From a bacterium (lineage in GTDB: Bacteria; Acidobacteriota; Thermoanaerobaculia; Multivoradales; JAHEKO01): DNA of 59,304 bases. Made by a program: the position numbers and the translations under genes. Below are positions 49,674 to 58,492 of this stretch, piece after piece. The notes below the pieces were generated by a model. The model was not told where the DNA came from and made no database searches. It was given only the letters and a program-made list of their open reading frames with translations. Position 1 is the stretch's first letter. Each line of letters starts with the position of its first letter. The stretch spans positions 1-59,304 of the forward strand of contig JAAENP010000015.1 of NCBI GenBank assembly GCA_024224155.1, written 5' to 3'.

Positions 49674-51599
49674 ATGAGCCGGCGGAGCATCAGGTGGGCC
49701 TTGACCGCCCTCGTGGTGTGGAACCTCGTGGCTTGCTCCTGGTTGGCCAGCTCCCAATTGACCAGCAAGCGCTACTGGGACGAGCGCTTCAGCGTCGGCA
49801 ATGTCAAGAACGTCCTCGTGGAAGGGACACTCCGTCCCGAGACCGGCTGGTATGGACGCCTCTCCTACCTGCCGCAGACGGCGATCCTCGCGGGGCTTCA
49901 ATCGCTCTATCGGCTGACTGGGCTCGAGCGGCTGGAGGTCTTTCGAAGCGACGGCCGCTTCAGCGCTTCGGCCTACCTCGTCTCGCGCTGGGTCACGGTT
50001 CTCTACGGAACGGGCAGCCTGATTCTCACCTTCCTGATCGGTCGGCGAGTCTTCTCTTCGGGGGTAGCTCTCTTGGGAACCACTCTGCTCGCAACCAGCC
50101 CCTGGGTGTTGCGTCACTTCGTGACATTCAAGCCCGACGCGCTGGTGCTACTGCTTGTCCTGGCCACCAGCTACTGGGCTCTCGACGCGTTGGAGCGCCC
50201 TTCTCGCGTGAGCTTCCTCATCGCTGGGCTGGGAGTCGGGCTGGCGGTCTCGACCAAGTACACCGGAGCTCTGGCCTCCATTCCGGTCGTTGCTGCGGCG
50301 CTCGCCGCATGGGATGGCTGGCGCCGGGCGCTCGAGAGGCTAACGATCGCCGGCGCCGCTGCCACCGCCGTCTTTCTGCTTCTCCATCCAGACCTCGGCT
50401 TCTACCTCCATTTTCTCCGAATGCAGGATCGCTTCTATTCTGCCGAAGGCGGTCATTCCTTCGGCTCGATGCTGGTTTCCGAGGTGTCGAATCTGCTCCA
50501 TTGGTCGTTCCACGGCCCCTGGCTCGGAGTCGTCGCCCTGGTTGGAGTCGGGGCACTGGGCCTTCAGTTGATTCGTGTTTCGCAAGCGGACAGTTCGAAC
50601 CTTCGCCTGCCGCAACTGGCGCTGTTCCTGAGCTTCCCGCTCGGATTCTCGGTCATCTACGCCCTTGCGACGAGTTGGCCCAAGGGCAACAACTACCTGG
50701 TCATCGTGCCCTTCACTTCGCTGGCGGCCGCGTGGCTGCTTCACGAGGTCTGGCGTTGGCTAGCCGAGCGCATCCCGGCTTCCGCCCGGCGGCCGACGCT
50801 CTGGGTCGCGCTCGCAGGACTGCTGCTGCTCGAGGTCTGGCCGGCGAACGCTTACATCTATTCGGAGACCGTGGGGACGACGACATTCGATCAAGCCGTG
50901 GAAACGGTCCGACGCCTCAGCCCGTCTCTCAGCCGGCGAACGGCAGTGTACGAAACAGGCGAGGGCACGCTCGACTTGCGCTCCAAGCGCCCCGGACACA
51001 AGGAGATCCTGGTGGCACAAGAGGTCACGGCGCTCACGGAAGTCACGGAAGAGAGGCTCGATCTGGTCGATTTCGAGATCTTCGCCGAAGATCGTCTGCA
51101 AGGGCCGCGTGCCGATTTCTATCGGCGGCGCATGCAACGCCTCGACGCGAAGGCGATCGTGATCCACCGCCCCGAGTGGTTCAAGGCCATCGGGCCGAGC
51201 CGGGTTCTGCTGCTCCACCCCTGGTACTGGTTGTCGCCGCCGGAGCCAATCGTCTGGCAGAAAGAGCGCCCCAAGAAGGGCGGCTACGTCGGAAGGCTTC
51301 CGCGGGGGCTGCGCGCCGGCCAGCCCATCTCGCTCGAAGCCCGCATACCCAGAAACACCCGGGCTTTGACCAGCGTCAACGTCGGCGACATGGAGCTCGC
51401 TTTCCTCGGGACCGGCTGGGATCAGGACGGCGAACGCTTCTCGACCCGGCGGTTCGCGCTACCGGCGCCGAATCTCAAAGTCCGACTGGAGTGGGCCGAG
51501 ACACCCCCTCCCGAGGATTCTCCCCGGGTTGCGCTCGTTCGCTGGACCACGAAACGGCCTCGGCGGATCGCTAGCTCTCCAGGGGCTCGGTCATGGTAG
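49674..51599 (+). CDS. Family 39 glycosyltransferase (ArnT/PMT-like)
   Basis: A 641-residue polytopic membrane protein: about ten membrane helices from residue 8 to 390, an RYWDERF motif in the first periplasmic loop (the acidic residue of the DE/DD signature), TFKPDALVLLLVLATSYWALD, and a soluble C-terminal domain of about 230 residues. GT39-type enzymes move a sugar from a polyprenyl-phosphate carrier to a lipid or protein acceptor outside the inner membrane. The acceptor is unknown. Confidence 0.88.
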   Translation: MSRRSIRWALTALVVWNLVACSWLASSQLTSKRYWDERFSVGNVKNVLVEGTLRPETGWYGRLSYLPQTAILAGLQSLYRLTGLERLEVFRSDGRFSASAYLVSRWVTVLYGTGSLILTFLIGRRVFSSGVALLGTTLLATSPWVLRHFVTFKPDALVLLLVLATSYWALDALERPSRVSFLIAGLGVGLAVSTKYTGALASIPVVAAALAAWDGWRRALERLTIAGAAATAVFLLLHPDLGFYLHFLRMQDRFYSAEGGHSFGSMLVSEVSNLLHWSFHGPWLGVVALVGVGALGLQLIRVSQADSSNLRLPQLALFLSFPLGFSVIYALATSWPKGNNYLVIVPFTSLAAAWLLHEVWRWLAERIPASARRPTLWVALAGLLLLEVWPANAYIYSETVGTTTFDQAVETVRRLSPSLSRRTAVYETGEGTLDLRSKRPGHKEILVAQEVTALTEVTEERLDLVDFEIFAEDRLQGPRADFYRRRMQRLDAKAIVIHRPEWFKAIGPSRVLLLHPWYWLSPPEPIVWQKERPKKGGYVGRLPRGLRAGQPISLEARIPRNTRALTSVNVGDMELAFLGTGWDQDGERFSTRRFALPAPNLKVRLEWAETPPPEDSPRVALVRWTTKRPRRIASSPGARSW

Positions 51600-51683
51600 T
51601 CAGGAGGCGCGCCGACTCGGTTTTGCTCCGAGTCCGTCCTGCAACCGCAACACTCCGGCCACGATAACGTAACGACCAGGAGA

Positions 51684-53168
51684 ATGGCGGTGAGCACTCT
51701 GTTCAACAGGAAGGCCGCGCTCGTCATCGCCGCTCTGTGGCTGGCGTTGCCGTGGCCGGCGCCACCGCTCGCCGCCAGCGCCGGGGAATCGGACACGCGT
51801 TCGGCCGAGGGCGACGAGCACTCGTTCCGGGTCGCGCTCGGCAAGTTGACCGAGAACGTCGCCTGCGTCAGCGATCCGACCCAGACCTACACTCTCTACC
51901 TCCCGAGCGGCTACACCACCGAGCGCCGCTGGCCGGTTCTCTTCATCTTCGATCCGCGCGGTCGGAGCGTTATGGCAGCGGAGATCTTTCGCGCCGCGGC
52001 CGAGCGCTACGGCTGGATTCTGATGAGCTCCGACAACACCCGAAGCGATGGGCCCTGGGACCCCAACTTCAGAGCCGTCAGAGCCATGGGCCCGGACGTC
52101 AAGCGCTATGCCTTCGACACCGATCGCATCTATGCGACCGGCTTTTCGGGCGGCGCGATGCTGGCATGGATCTGGGGCCAGCAGACCGGGGGCGTGGCCG
52201 GCGTCATCAGCAGTGGTGGGCGGCCTGTCAATCCCTCGGTGCCCGATACAGAAGTACCGTTCGCTCACTTCGGCGCCGCTGGCGACGAGGAGTTCAACTA
52301 CGAGCCCACTCGCGAGCTGGACCGTACAGCCGAGAGACTGGGCGCGCCCCATCGCTTCGAGTCCTTCCCCGGACCCCATGCCTGGATGCCGGCCGAGTTG
52401 GCGCTCGAGGCCGTCGAGTGGATGGAAATCCAGGCGATGCGCTCGGGAGCCCGCGAGGCGGACTCCAATCTCGTCGCCGAGCTCTACGCGAAGGACCTTG
52501 ACCAAGCGCGGGCACTGGAGCGATCGGGCGATCTCTTGAAAGCGCAGCGGCGCTTCGACGCCGTCGCGCGAACCTTCGAGGGTCTGCGGGACGTCGAGGA
52601 AGCAGCCGAGCGGGCCGCCGAGCTGGCGGAGAGTCCCGAAGTGGGCCGAGCCCTGGCCGCCGAGGACTCGGCGCGCAAGTACGAACGAGCCCAGCTCTAC
52701 CAGATGGCTCGCGCCTTCGGTCTTTTCAACCTACCTGGCGCTGCGGCGGACCCAACAGAGGTCATGGAGGTCACCGAGCTCGAGCGGGAGTTGCGAATCC
52801 CGAGCCTGCTCAAGACCGCCAAGGCGGACACGGCCAAGAGCTTCGCCGCTCGGCGGGTCTTGAACTCCATGTCCGCGCAGTTGGGCTTCTACCTGCCGCA
52901 GGACTACTTCAAAGCCCGAGACTACGCGCGCGCCGCGGTCGTTCTGGAACTGGCCACCCGCGTCGGACCCCCGCGGTCGTTCGTGCTCTACAACCTGGCC
53001 TCGGCCTGGGCGCGGCTGGGAAAGAAGAAGCGGGCGGTGTCGGCATTGGCGCGTGCGGTCGCCGCCGGATACTCGAACCTCGAGTACATGGAACAGGACT
53101 CGGATCTCGAAAGCCTGCGCGAGCTCCCCGCCTACACCGACCTGGTCGCTCGCCTGCGAGCCGAATGA
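51684..53168 (+). CDS. Secreted alpha/beta hydrolase with TPR-like C-terminus
   Basis: A 494-residue exported protein: signal peptide (ALVIAALWLALPWPAPPLAAS), an esterase-like alpha/beta-hydrolase domain (about 45-265) with GFSGGAMLAW, GAAGDEEF and GPHAWMP giving a Ser-Asp/Glu-His set, then helix pairs (about 280-480) that fit TPR-like scaffolding. The family is close to PHB-depolymerase and feruloyl esterases. The ATG is only two bases from AGGAG; a GTG six bases later has better spacing and may be the true start. Confidence 0.8.
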   Translation: MAVSTLFNRKAALVIAALWLALPWPAPPLAASAGESDTRSAEGDEHSFRVALGKLTENVACVSDPTQTYTLYLPSGYTTERRWPVLFIFDPRGRSVMAAEIFRAAAERYGWILMSSDNTRSDGPWDPNFRAVRAMGPDVKRYAFDTDRIYATGFSGGAMLAWIWGQQTGGVAGVISSGGRPVNPSVPDTEVPFAHFGAAGDEEFNYEPTRELDRTAERLGAPHRFESFPGPHAWMPAELALEAVEWMEIQAMRSGAREADSNLVAELYAKDLDQARALERSGDLLKAQRRFDAVARTFEGLRDVEEAAERAAELAESPEVGRALAAEDSARKYERAQLYQMARAFGLFNLPGAAADPTEVMEVTELERELRIPSLLKTAKADTAKSFAARRVLNSMSAQLGFYLPQDYFKARDYARAAVVLELATRVGPPRSFVLYNLASAWARLGKKKRAVSALARAVAAGYSNLEYMEQDSDLESLRELPAYTDLVARLRAE

Positions 53169-53186
53169 GAGGCGGCGGCTAGAGTC

Positions 53187-54065
53187 GTGATCAGGCCTTC
53201 GCGGTCGATTTCGGTAGCCGATGTCGCCGGCCACTACGACGACCTGGATCGATTCTACCGAGACGTGTGGGGGCGACATGTCCATCATGGCCTCTGGGCC
53301 TCGGGTCGAGAGCATCCCGAAGAGGCCGTTCAGGAGCTGGTGCGCCTGATCGCGGAAAAAGCGGAGATCGGCGTGGGCGACACCGTTTGCGACGTGGGCT
53401 GTGGCTACGGCGCGACCGCTCTCCAGCTGGCCACGGAGTACGGATCCGACGTTGTCGGGCTGACGGTCTCACCGGCCCAGCTCGATTTTGCGACCAGCCA
53501 AGCCCGAGCCGGCTCGAAGCTGCGATTCCTCCTCCGCGACTGGGAGGTCAACGGCCTCGACTCGATGTCTTTCTCAGCCGTCGTGTCGATCGAATGCCTG
53601 GCTCACGTCGACGACAAGAGTAAGTTCTTCGCCGAGATATTCCGAGTCCTTCGACCCGGGAAGAAGGCGGCCGTCGCCGCCTGGTTGTCGGCCCTCGAGC
53701 CCAGGGGCTGGCACGTTCGTCATCTGCTGGAGCCGATTTGCCGAGAGGGTCGGCTGGCGGGCCTGGGCACCGAACGCGAGTACCGCCAGATGATCGAGGC
53801 CGCCGGTTTGGAGCTCGTCGAGTTCCAGTCCCTGCGCCGGCAAGTGCGCAGAACCTGGAACATCTGTGCGCGCCGGGTCGTAGCCGGTGTCCTGACCAAA
53901 CCCGCCTACCGACAGTTCCTCTTCAAACGGCCAACCTCGAACTGGATCTTCTTCGTGACGCTCTGGCGGATCATTCTCGCCTACCGCGTGAAGGCGATGG
54001 ACTACGGTCTCTTCATCGCCCGAAGGCCACTGCTCTCAGAGCCAGCGGAATTCCGGGGGACCTGA
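53187..54065 (+). CDS. SAM-dependent methyltransferase (gamma-tocopherol-MT-like)
   Basis: A 292-residue class I methyltransferase with an N-terminal YDDLDRFYRDVWG stretch, motif I VCDVGCGYGAT, GLTVSPAQL, and the SAM-pocket block VVSIECLAHV. This pattern is that of the gamma-tocopherol/ sarcosine-dimethylglycine/cyclopropane-synthase-like group. A C-terminal helical cap (about 215-290) is basic and hydrophobic, suggesting a lipid-like substrate. Start is GTG at 53187. Confidence 0.82.
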   Translation: MIRPSRSISVADVAGHYDDLDRFYRDVWGRHVHHGLWASGREHPEEAVQELVRLIAEKAEIGVGDTVCDVGCGYGATALQLATEYGSDVVGLTVSPAQLDFATSQARAGSKLRFLLRDWEVNGLDSMSFSAVVSIECLAHVDDKSKFFAEIFRVLRPGKKAAVAAWLSALEPRGWHVRHLLEPICREGRLAGLGTEREYRQMIEAAGLELVEFQSLRRQVRRTWNICARRVVAGVLTKPAYRQFLFKRPTSNWIFFVTLWRIILAYRVKAMDYGLFIARRPLLSEPAEFRGT

Positions 54066-54104
54066 TCCGTCGCAGCTTCGTGGCAGCGCCGTACAATTCA
54101 CGCC

Positions 54105-54605
54105 ATGCGAAAGCAACCCAACAGCTACGACTGCGTGGTCTGCGGCGTTCGCAATGACGCCGGCATCAAGGCCGCTTTCTACGACACGGTTTCCGAGGGC
54201 GGCCAAGCCGAGGTCCTGGTGCGCTTCACCGCGCGCTCGAATCACCAGGGTTATCCCGGCCGAGTCCACGGTGGCCTCGCGGCCGGCATTCTGGACGAGG
54301 CTATTTGCCGGGCGATCAACGCCGGCAACGCCGAAGGCGACGCCACCGTCTGGGGCGTCGCCGTGGATCTCTCGACCAGGTTTCTCCAGCCGGTGCCGCT
54401 CGACGTCGCGCTGACGGCGCGTGGACGCATCACCCGGGACCGCCGCCGGCTGTTCGAAGGCAGCGCCGAGATCTACCTGCCGGACGGCAGTGTCGCCGTG
54501 ACCGCCGAAGGCCGCTACGCACGCCTGCGCCTCGATCGTATTGCGGACGTCGACAACGAAGCCCTCGGCTGGCGCGTCTACGCGGACGAGACCGAAACGC
54601 CATGA
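54105..54605 (+). CDS. PaaI-like hotdog thioesterase
   Basis: A 166-residue hotdog protein: an N-terminal CVVCG pair, RSNHQGYPGRVHGGLAAGILDEA (the active-site HGG loop) and the beta-strand pattern LSTRFLQPVPLDVAL. It should cleave acyl-CoA thioesters in the cytoplasm. The CxxC pair near residue 10 may bind metal. It stands alone between a methyltransferase and an amidohydrolase with no evident pathway. Confidence 0.85.
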   Translation: MRKQPNSYDCVVCGVRNDAGIKAAFYDTVSEGGQAEVLVRFTARSNHQGYPGRVHGGLAAGILDEAICRAINAGNAEGDATVWGVAVDLSTRFLQPVPLDVALTARGRITRDRRRLFEGSAEIYLPDGSVAVTAEGRYARLRLDRIADVDNEALGWRVYADETETP

Positions 54606-54697
54606 GCCGCAGACGCTAAAACGCCTCCTCGGCCGGCGCGAGCCTGAGCCTGCGAGTCGCACCCGAGCCGGAGTAGACTCACGGCGAAGGAGACCGC

Positions 54698-56440
54698 ATG
54701 CTGGAACGAAAACGGAACTCCGCCCTGGGCGGATCTTGGATCCTGGTACCGCTGCTGGTCGCGGTGAGCTGCACTTCGTCGGATCGACCTGAGCAGATGG
54801 CCGACCTGGTCCTGCGCAACGGCGTGGTCTCGACCTTGGCCGCAGATCGGCCCGAAGCGCAAGCGGTGGCGGCCCGGGGGCCGTGGATCGTCGCGGTGGG
54901 AAGCAACGCGGACATCGAGCCCTGGATCGGTCCCGAGACGCAGGTCATCGACCTCGACGGCCGCCGCGCCGTACCCGGCTTCATCGAAGGCCACGGTCAT
55001 TTCCTGAGCCTGGGCAACGCCAAGACCATTCTCGATCTGACCCGGGCGCGAACCTGGGACGAGATCGTTGCGATGGTAGCCGCAGCCGCCGAACGAGCGC
55101 AGCCCGGCGAGTGGATCTCGGGCCGCGGCTGGCACCAGGAGAAATGGGATCGGCCGCCCTCACCGGCCATAGACGGCTCCCCCGTCCATCAATCGCTGTC
55201 CGCGGCGAGTCCGCAGAACCCGGTGCTCCTCGGACACGCCAGCGGTCACGCCGCCTTCGCCAACGCCAAAGCGATGAAGCTCGCAGGCCTGACCCGCGAC
55301 TCCGAGAAGCCTCCGGGAGGAGAGCTGGTCCGCGACGCTTCGGGAAACCTCACCGGGCTGCTGCGCGAGACCGCTCAGCGCGTGGTCGCCGAGGCCCGCT
55401 CGCGCTCGCGCGAGGGTCGAAGCGACGAGGAGGTCGAGGCCGAGCTGCTCCGGTTCGTCGAGCTCGCAGGCAGAGACGCCCTCTCCAAAGGCGTCACCAG
55501 CTTCCACGACGCCGGCGCCTCGTTCGAGGAGATCGACTTCTTCAACCAGCTCGAGGCCGAGAACGAGCTCCCCGTACGCCTCTACGTCATGGTGCGAAGG
55601 GAGAGCAACGAGAAGATGGACGAGCTCCTGCCCGGCTATCGGATGGTGGTCGACGGCGACGACTTCCTCACCGTCCGTTCGATCAAGCGTCAAATCGACG
55701 GCGCGCTCGGCGCGCATGGCGCCTGGCTGCTCGAGCCCTACAGCGACATGCCCGAAAGCGTCGGCCTGGTGCTAGAGCCCGAGAACGACATTCGGGGTAC
55801 CGCCGAGGTGGCGGTCAAGCACGGTTTCCAGGTCAACACCCATGCCATCGGAGACCGGGCCAACCGCGCCGTGCTCGACATCTACGAAGAGGTCTTCGCC
55901 GCCAACGACAACCCGGCGGATCTGCGCTGGCGCATCGAGCACGCCCAGCACCTCCACCCCGACGACGTGCCACGGTTTGCCGAGCTCGGGGTGATCGCCT
56001 CGATGCAGGGTGTGCACTGCACCTCCGACGGGCCCTGGGTGCCGGAGCGAATCGGTGACCAGCGCGCCGCCGAGGGCGCCTACGTCTGGCGAACACTCAT
56101 CGACCACGGCGTCGTGATCAACAACGGCACCGACGTGCCGGTCGAGGACATTGACCCCATTGCCAGCTTTCACTCGACCGTGTCCCGCCGGATGAACAAC
56201 GGCGAGCTCTTCTACCCCGACCAGCGCATGACCCGAGACGAGGCCCTCCGCTCGTACACCTTGAACAATGCCTACGCGGCCTTCGAGGAGGACCTCAAGG
56301 GCTCGATCGAGCCGGGCAAGCTGGCCGACATCACGATCCTGTCGCGGGACATCATGACCATTCCCGAGGAAGAGATTCCGGCGGCGCAAGTCGACACGAC
56401 GATTCTCGGCGGGGGCATCCGCTACCAGCGCTCCGAATGA
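54698..56440 (+). CDS. YtcJ-like amidohydrolase lipoprotein
   Basis: A 580-residue metal-dependent amidohydrolase (amidohydrolase_3 group): PGFIEGHGHFLSLG (metal His pair), ISGRGWHQEKW, NTHAIGDRANRAVLD, IEHAQHLHPDDV and NNGTDVPVEDIDP with the late metal Asp. A possible lipobox (LVAVSC) follows a short hydrophobic stretch, so it is likely anchored outside the cytoplasm. Strong ribosome site (AAGGAG). The next gene overlaps by four bases. Substrate unknown. Confidence 0.88.
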   Translation: MLERKRNSALGGSWILVPLLVAVSCTSSDRPEQMADLVLRNGVVSTLAADRPEAQAVAARGPWIVAVGSNADIEPWIGPETQVIDLDGRRAVPGFIEGHGHFLSLGNAKTILDLTRARTWDEIVAMVAAAAERAQPGEWISGRGWHQEKWDRPPSPAIDGSPVHQSLSAASPQNPVLLGHASGHAAFANAKAMKLAGLTRDSEKPPGGELVRDASGNLTGLLRETAQRVVAEARSRSREGRSDEEVEAELLRFVELAGRDALSKGVTSFHDAGASFEEIDFFNQLEAENELPVRLYVMVRRESNEKMDELLPGYRMVVDGDDFLTVRSIKRQIDGALGAHGAWLLEPYSDMPESVGLVLEPENDIRGTAEVAVKHGFQVNTHAIGDRANRAVLDIYEEVFAANDNPADLRWRIEHAQHLHPDDVPRFAELGVIASMQGVHCTSDGPWVPERIGDQRAAEGAYVWRTLIDHGVVINNGTDVPVEDIDPIASFHSTVSRRMNNGELFYPDQRMTRDEALRSYTLNNAYAAFEEDLKGSIEPGKLADITILSRDIMTIPEEEIPAAQVDTTILGGGIRYQRSE

Positions 56441-57636
56441 CTTCGATCCCCTCCTTCGAGAGGGACCCCTACCTCAGGCGGCTGGATGTCGAGGTTCTCG
56501 GCGTCGGCGAGGCGGAGGGCCGACCCTATGCGGTGCTCGACGACACGCTGCTCTACCCCGAGGGAGGCGGGCAGCCCGCCGACCACGGTCGCCTCGGCGA
56601 CATCGCGGTGGTCGACGTGCAGAAGGTCGAAGGCGAGATCCGTCACTACCTCGCGTCTCCCGGCGAGACCGGGACCGCGGTCCTGCTGCTCGACTGGCGG
56701 CGGCGCTACGACCACATGCAGCAGCACACGGCTCAGCACCTGTTCTCGGCCCTCGCCCTGGCCCGGTTCGGATGGGCGACCCGATCCTTCCATCTCGGTC
56801 CCGAGACCAGTGACATCGAGCTCGACGCGCCCGACCTCTCCGCGACCCAGCTCGCGGCGCTCGAAGACGCGGCCATGGCGGAGATCGTCACCGGCCGGCC
56901 GATCAGCACGCGCCGGGTCTCCCCGGAGGCGTATGCCGAGCTCGATGTCCGCAGCCGGGGCCTACCGGACGGGCACCGCGGCGACATCCGGCTGGTGGAG
57001 ATCGAAGGCATCGATCTCAATACCTGTGGTGGCACTCACCTGAAGTCCACCGGCGAGATCGAGGCGGTGAAGATCCTCGGCACCGAACGGCTACGGGGCG
57101 GCAACCGCGTTCGCTGGGTGGCCGGAGGTCGGGTTCGGAGCCGATTGGCGGCGCACGAAGCGCGTACCGCCGAGTTGCGCGGCCTCTTCGATAGCGACGA
57201 CGCTAGCCTGGTCGAGATCGCGAATCTCAAGCTCGACCAGTTCGGCAGAGCCCGGCGCCGCATCCGCCAGCTCGAATCCGAGCTGGCGCAGGCCAAGAGC
57301 GAAAGCTCGGCCGCGAGCGCAGAGCCGGCGGTCACCATGCACTTCGACGATGCCGACGGCGGCTTTCTTCAGCAGACCGGCCGGGCGCTGCTCGCGCTGG
57401 CGCCGGCCAAGGCCTGTCTGCTGACCGCGAGCGGCGAGAAAGGCTCGTTTTTCCTCGTCGGCGTGGGTAGCGAGAGCTCGCTCGATGCCGGGGAGCTCGG
57501 ACCGAGGATTGCCGAGATCCTCGACGGCCGGGGCGGCGGCTCGGGGGCGATCTTTCAAGGCAAGGCCGGCTCGCTAAACGGGCTCGAAGAAGCCGAGTCG
57601 CTCCTCCTTAGCGCGATCACTACTTCGAAACACTAG
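56437..57636 (+). CDS. alaX: AlaX-type alanyl-tRNA editing protein
   Basis: A 399-residue AlaX-L protein: the editing domain has HMQQHTAQH (HxxxH zinc motif) and CGGTHLKSTGEI (CxxxH), preceded by LLYPEGGGQPAD. A C-terminal coiled segment and DHHA1-like domain (about 285-399, with GSGAIFQGKAG) follow. It clears Ser or Gly mischarged onto tRNA-Ala. The start (ATGA) overlaps the amidohydrolase stop codon, an odd partnership. Confidence 0.92.
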   Translation: MTSIPSFERDPYLRRLDVEVLGVGEAEGRPYAVLDDTLLYPEGGGQPADHGRLGDIAVVDVQKVEGEIRHYLASPGETGTAVLLLDWRRRYDHMQQHTAQHLFSALALARFGWATRSFHLGPETSDIELDAPDLSATQLAALEDAAMAEIVTGRPISTRRVSPEAYAELDVRSRGLPDGHRGDIRLVEIEGIDLNTCGGTHLKSTGEIEAVKILGTERLRGGNRVRWVAGGRVRSRLAAHEARTAELRGLFDSDDASLVEIANLKLDQFGRARRRIRQLESELAQAKSESSAASAEPAVTMHFDDADGGFLQQTGRALLALAPAKACLLTASGEKGSFFLVGVGSESSLDAGELGPRIAEILDGRGGGSGAIFQGKAGSLNGLEEAESLLLSAITTSKH

Positions 57637-57689
57637 CGGACAGGTTGTAGCTGCGGTTCCCGTCGCGTAACCGCTCGATCCGCTGTCCG
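57637..57689. terminator. Nested hairpin between convergent genes
   Basis: CGGACAG (57637-57643) pairs with CTGTCCG (57683-57689), and inside it GCGGTT (57653-57658) pairs with AACCGC (57669-57674). It begins right after the alaX stop codon and lies before the convergent gene's stop codon. It could end both transcripts; there are no T-runs. Confidence 0.4.
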
Positions 57690-57712
57690 GGCTCTCGCCC
57701 TCAGCCTCCTGC

Positions 57713-58252
57713 TCAAACGTCAATCAGATAGCCGGAGAATCCGACAGGTCCCACACCTTCACCATTGAGCGATTTGTTGAGGAACATACGCACTTGCACC
57801 GGCTGGCTCGCTTCGCTGTAGAGCCGCACTGGCGCCGCCCAACGCGTGCCGGAGAACACGCTCGGCCCGACGACCTTCTGATCGTCGAGCCGAATAAACC
57901 TATAAAAGACCTGGGCCATGCCATCGTGAGTGACGATGTCGACATCGACCGGGTGTGAAAGCGCTGCGAGAGCGCTGGGAATAGAGCTCTCGGCCGCCAG
58001 CCACTCGATAACCAGGCGCTTGTTCGCAGGCACTTGGAACAGTGTCGTCCAGGCGCTGCACTCCGACCCACCTACCTCTGTCGCGAGGCTGACCTGCCCC
58101 TGCACGGCATTGGCCGCGGTGAATCCAGCCGCCGCCGTCTCCTGAAACGAACCGTCCGGGAACTCGACCCCGTTGTCGTGCAGGCTCACTGCGCCGACGC
58201 TCACGACCAGTACGACGCCGAGCGCGAAGTAGAGGATTCGTGTTTCTCTCAT
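57713..58252 (-). CDS. Hypothetical secreted protein
   Basis: A 179-residue protein with a signal-anchor-like N-terminus (ILYFALGVVLVVSVGAVSLH) and a beta-rich remainder containing paired hydrophobic strands (TTLFQVPANKRLVIEWLAAE, then FYRFIRLDDQKVV). No family was recognised; the pattern resembles small secreted beta-sandwich proteins. The ATG at 58250-58252 has an AAGGAG ribosome site. The longer frame to 58297 lacks support. Confidence 0.7.
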   Translation of the reverse strand: MRETRILYFALGVVLVVSVGAVSLHDNGVEFPDGSFQETAAAGFTAANAVQGQVSLATEVGGSECSAWTTLFQVPANKRLVIEWLAAESSIPSALAALSHPVDVDIVTHDGMAQVFYRFIRLDDQKVVGPSVFSGTRWAAPVRLYSEASQPVQVRMFLNKSLNGEGVGPVGFSGYLIDV

Positions 58253-58492
58253 TGGCTGCTCTCCTTTTCGTCCAGACCCACTGAAAAGAGTCGTCAACAG
58301 AAACGCCGCGGCGTGCGGGGCTACAGTCCAAACCCCTCAGCCAGGCTTGGTCGTCGGAACCGCACTGTGCTCGCCTCTTGTAACGTAACATGTAACGGGC
58401 TCGCCAGCGGGTTTCGGGCTGCCAATCAAAGCCAAAGGGCCTTCGCGGTCGTGCGCCATGTCAGGATGTCCGCTGCCGACTTCGAGTCACCC

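Noticed and set aside
48978-50117. A 379-codon minus-strand frame over the membrane protein and the glycosyltransferase start
   Set aside because: Low-complexity Arg/Ala/Gly shadow translation; the real frames are the membrane protein, the remnant and the glycosyltransferase.
58379-58396. Three GTAAC repeats upstream of the partial VWFA gene as a binding site
   Set aside because: Too short and unevenly spaced; no partner site elsewhere in the window could be named with confidence.
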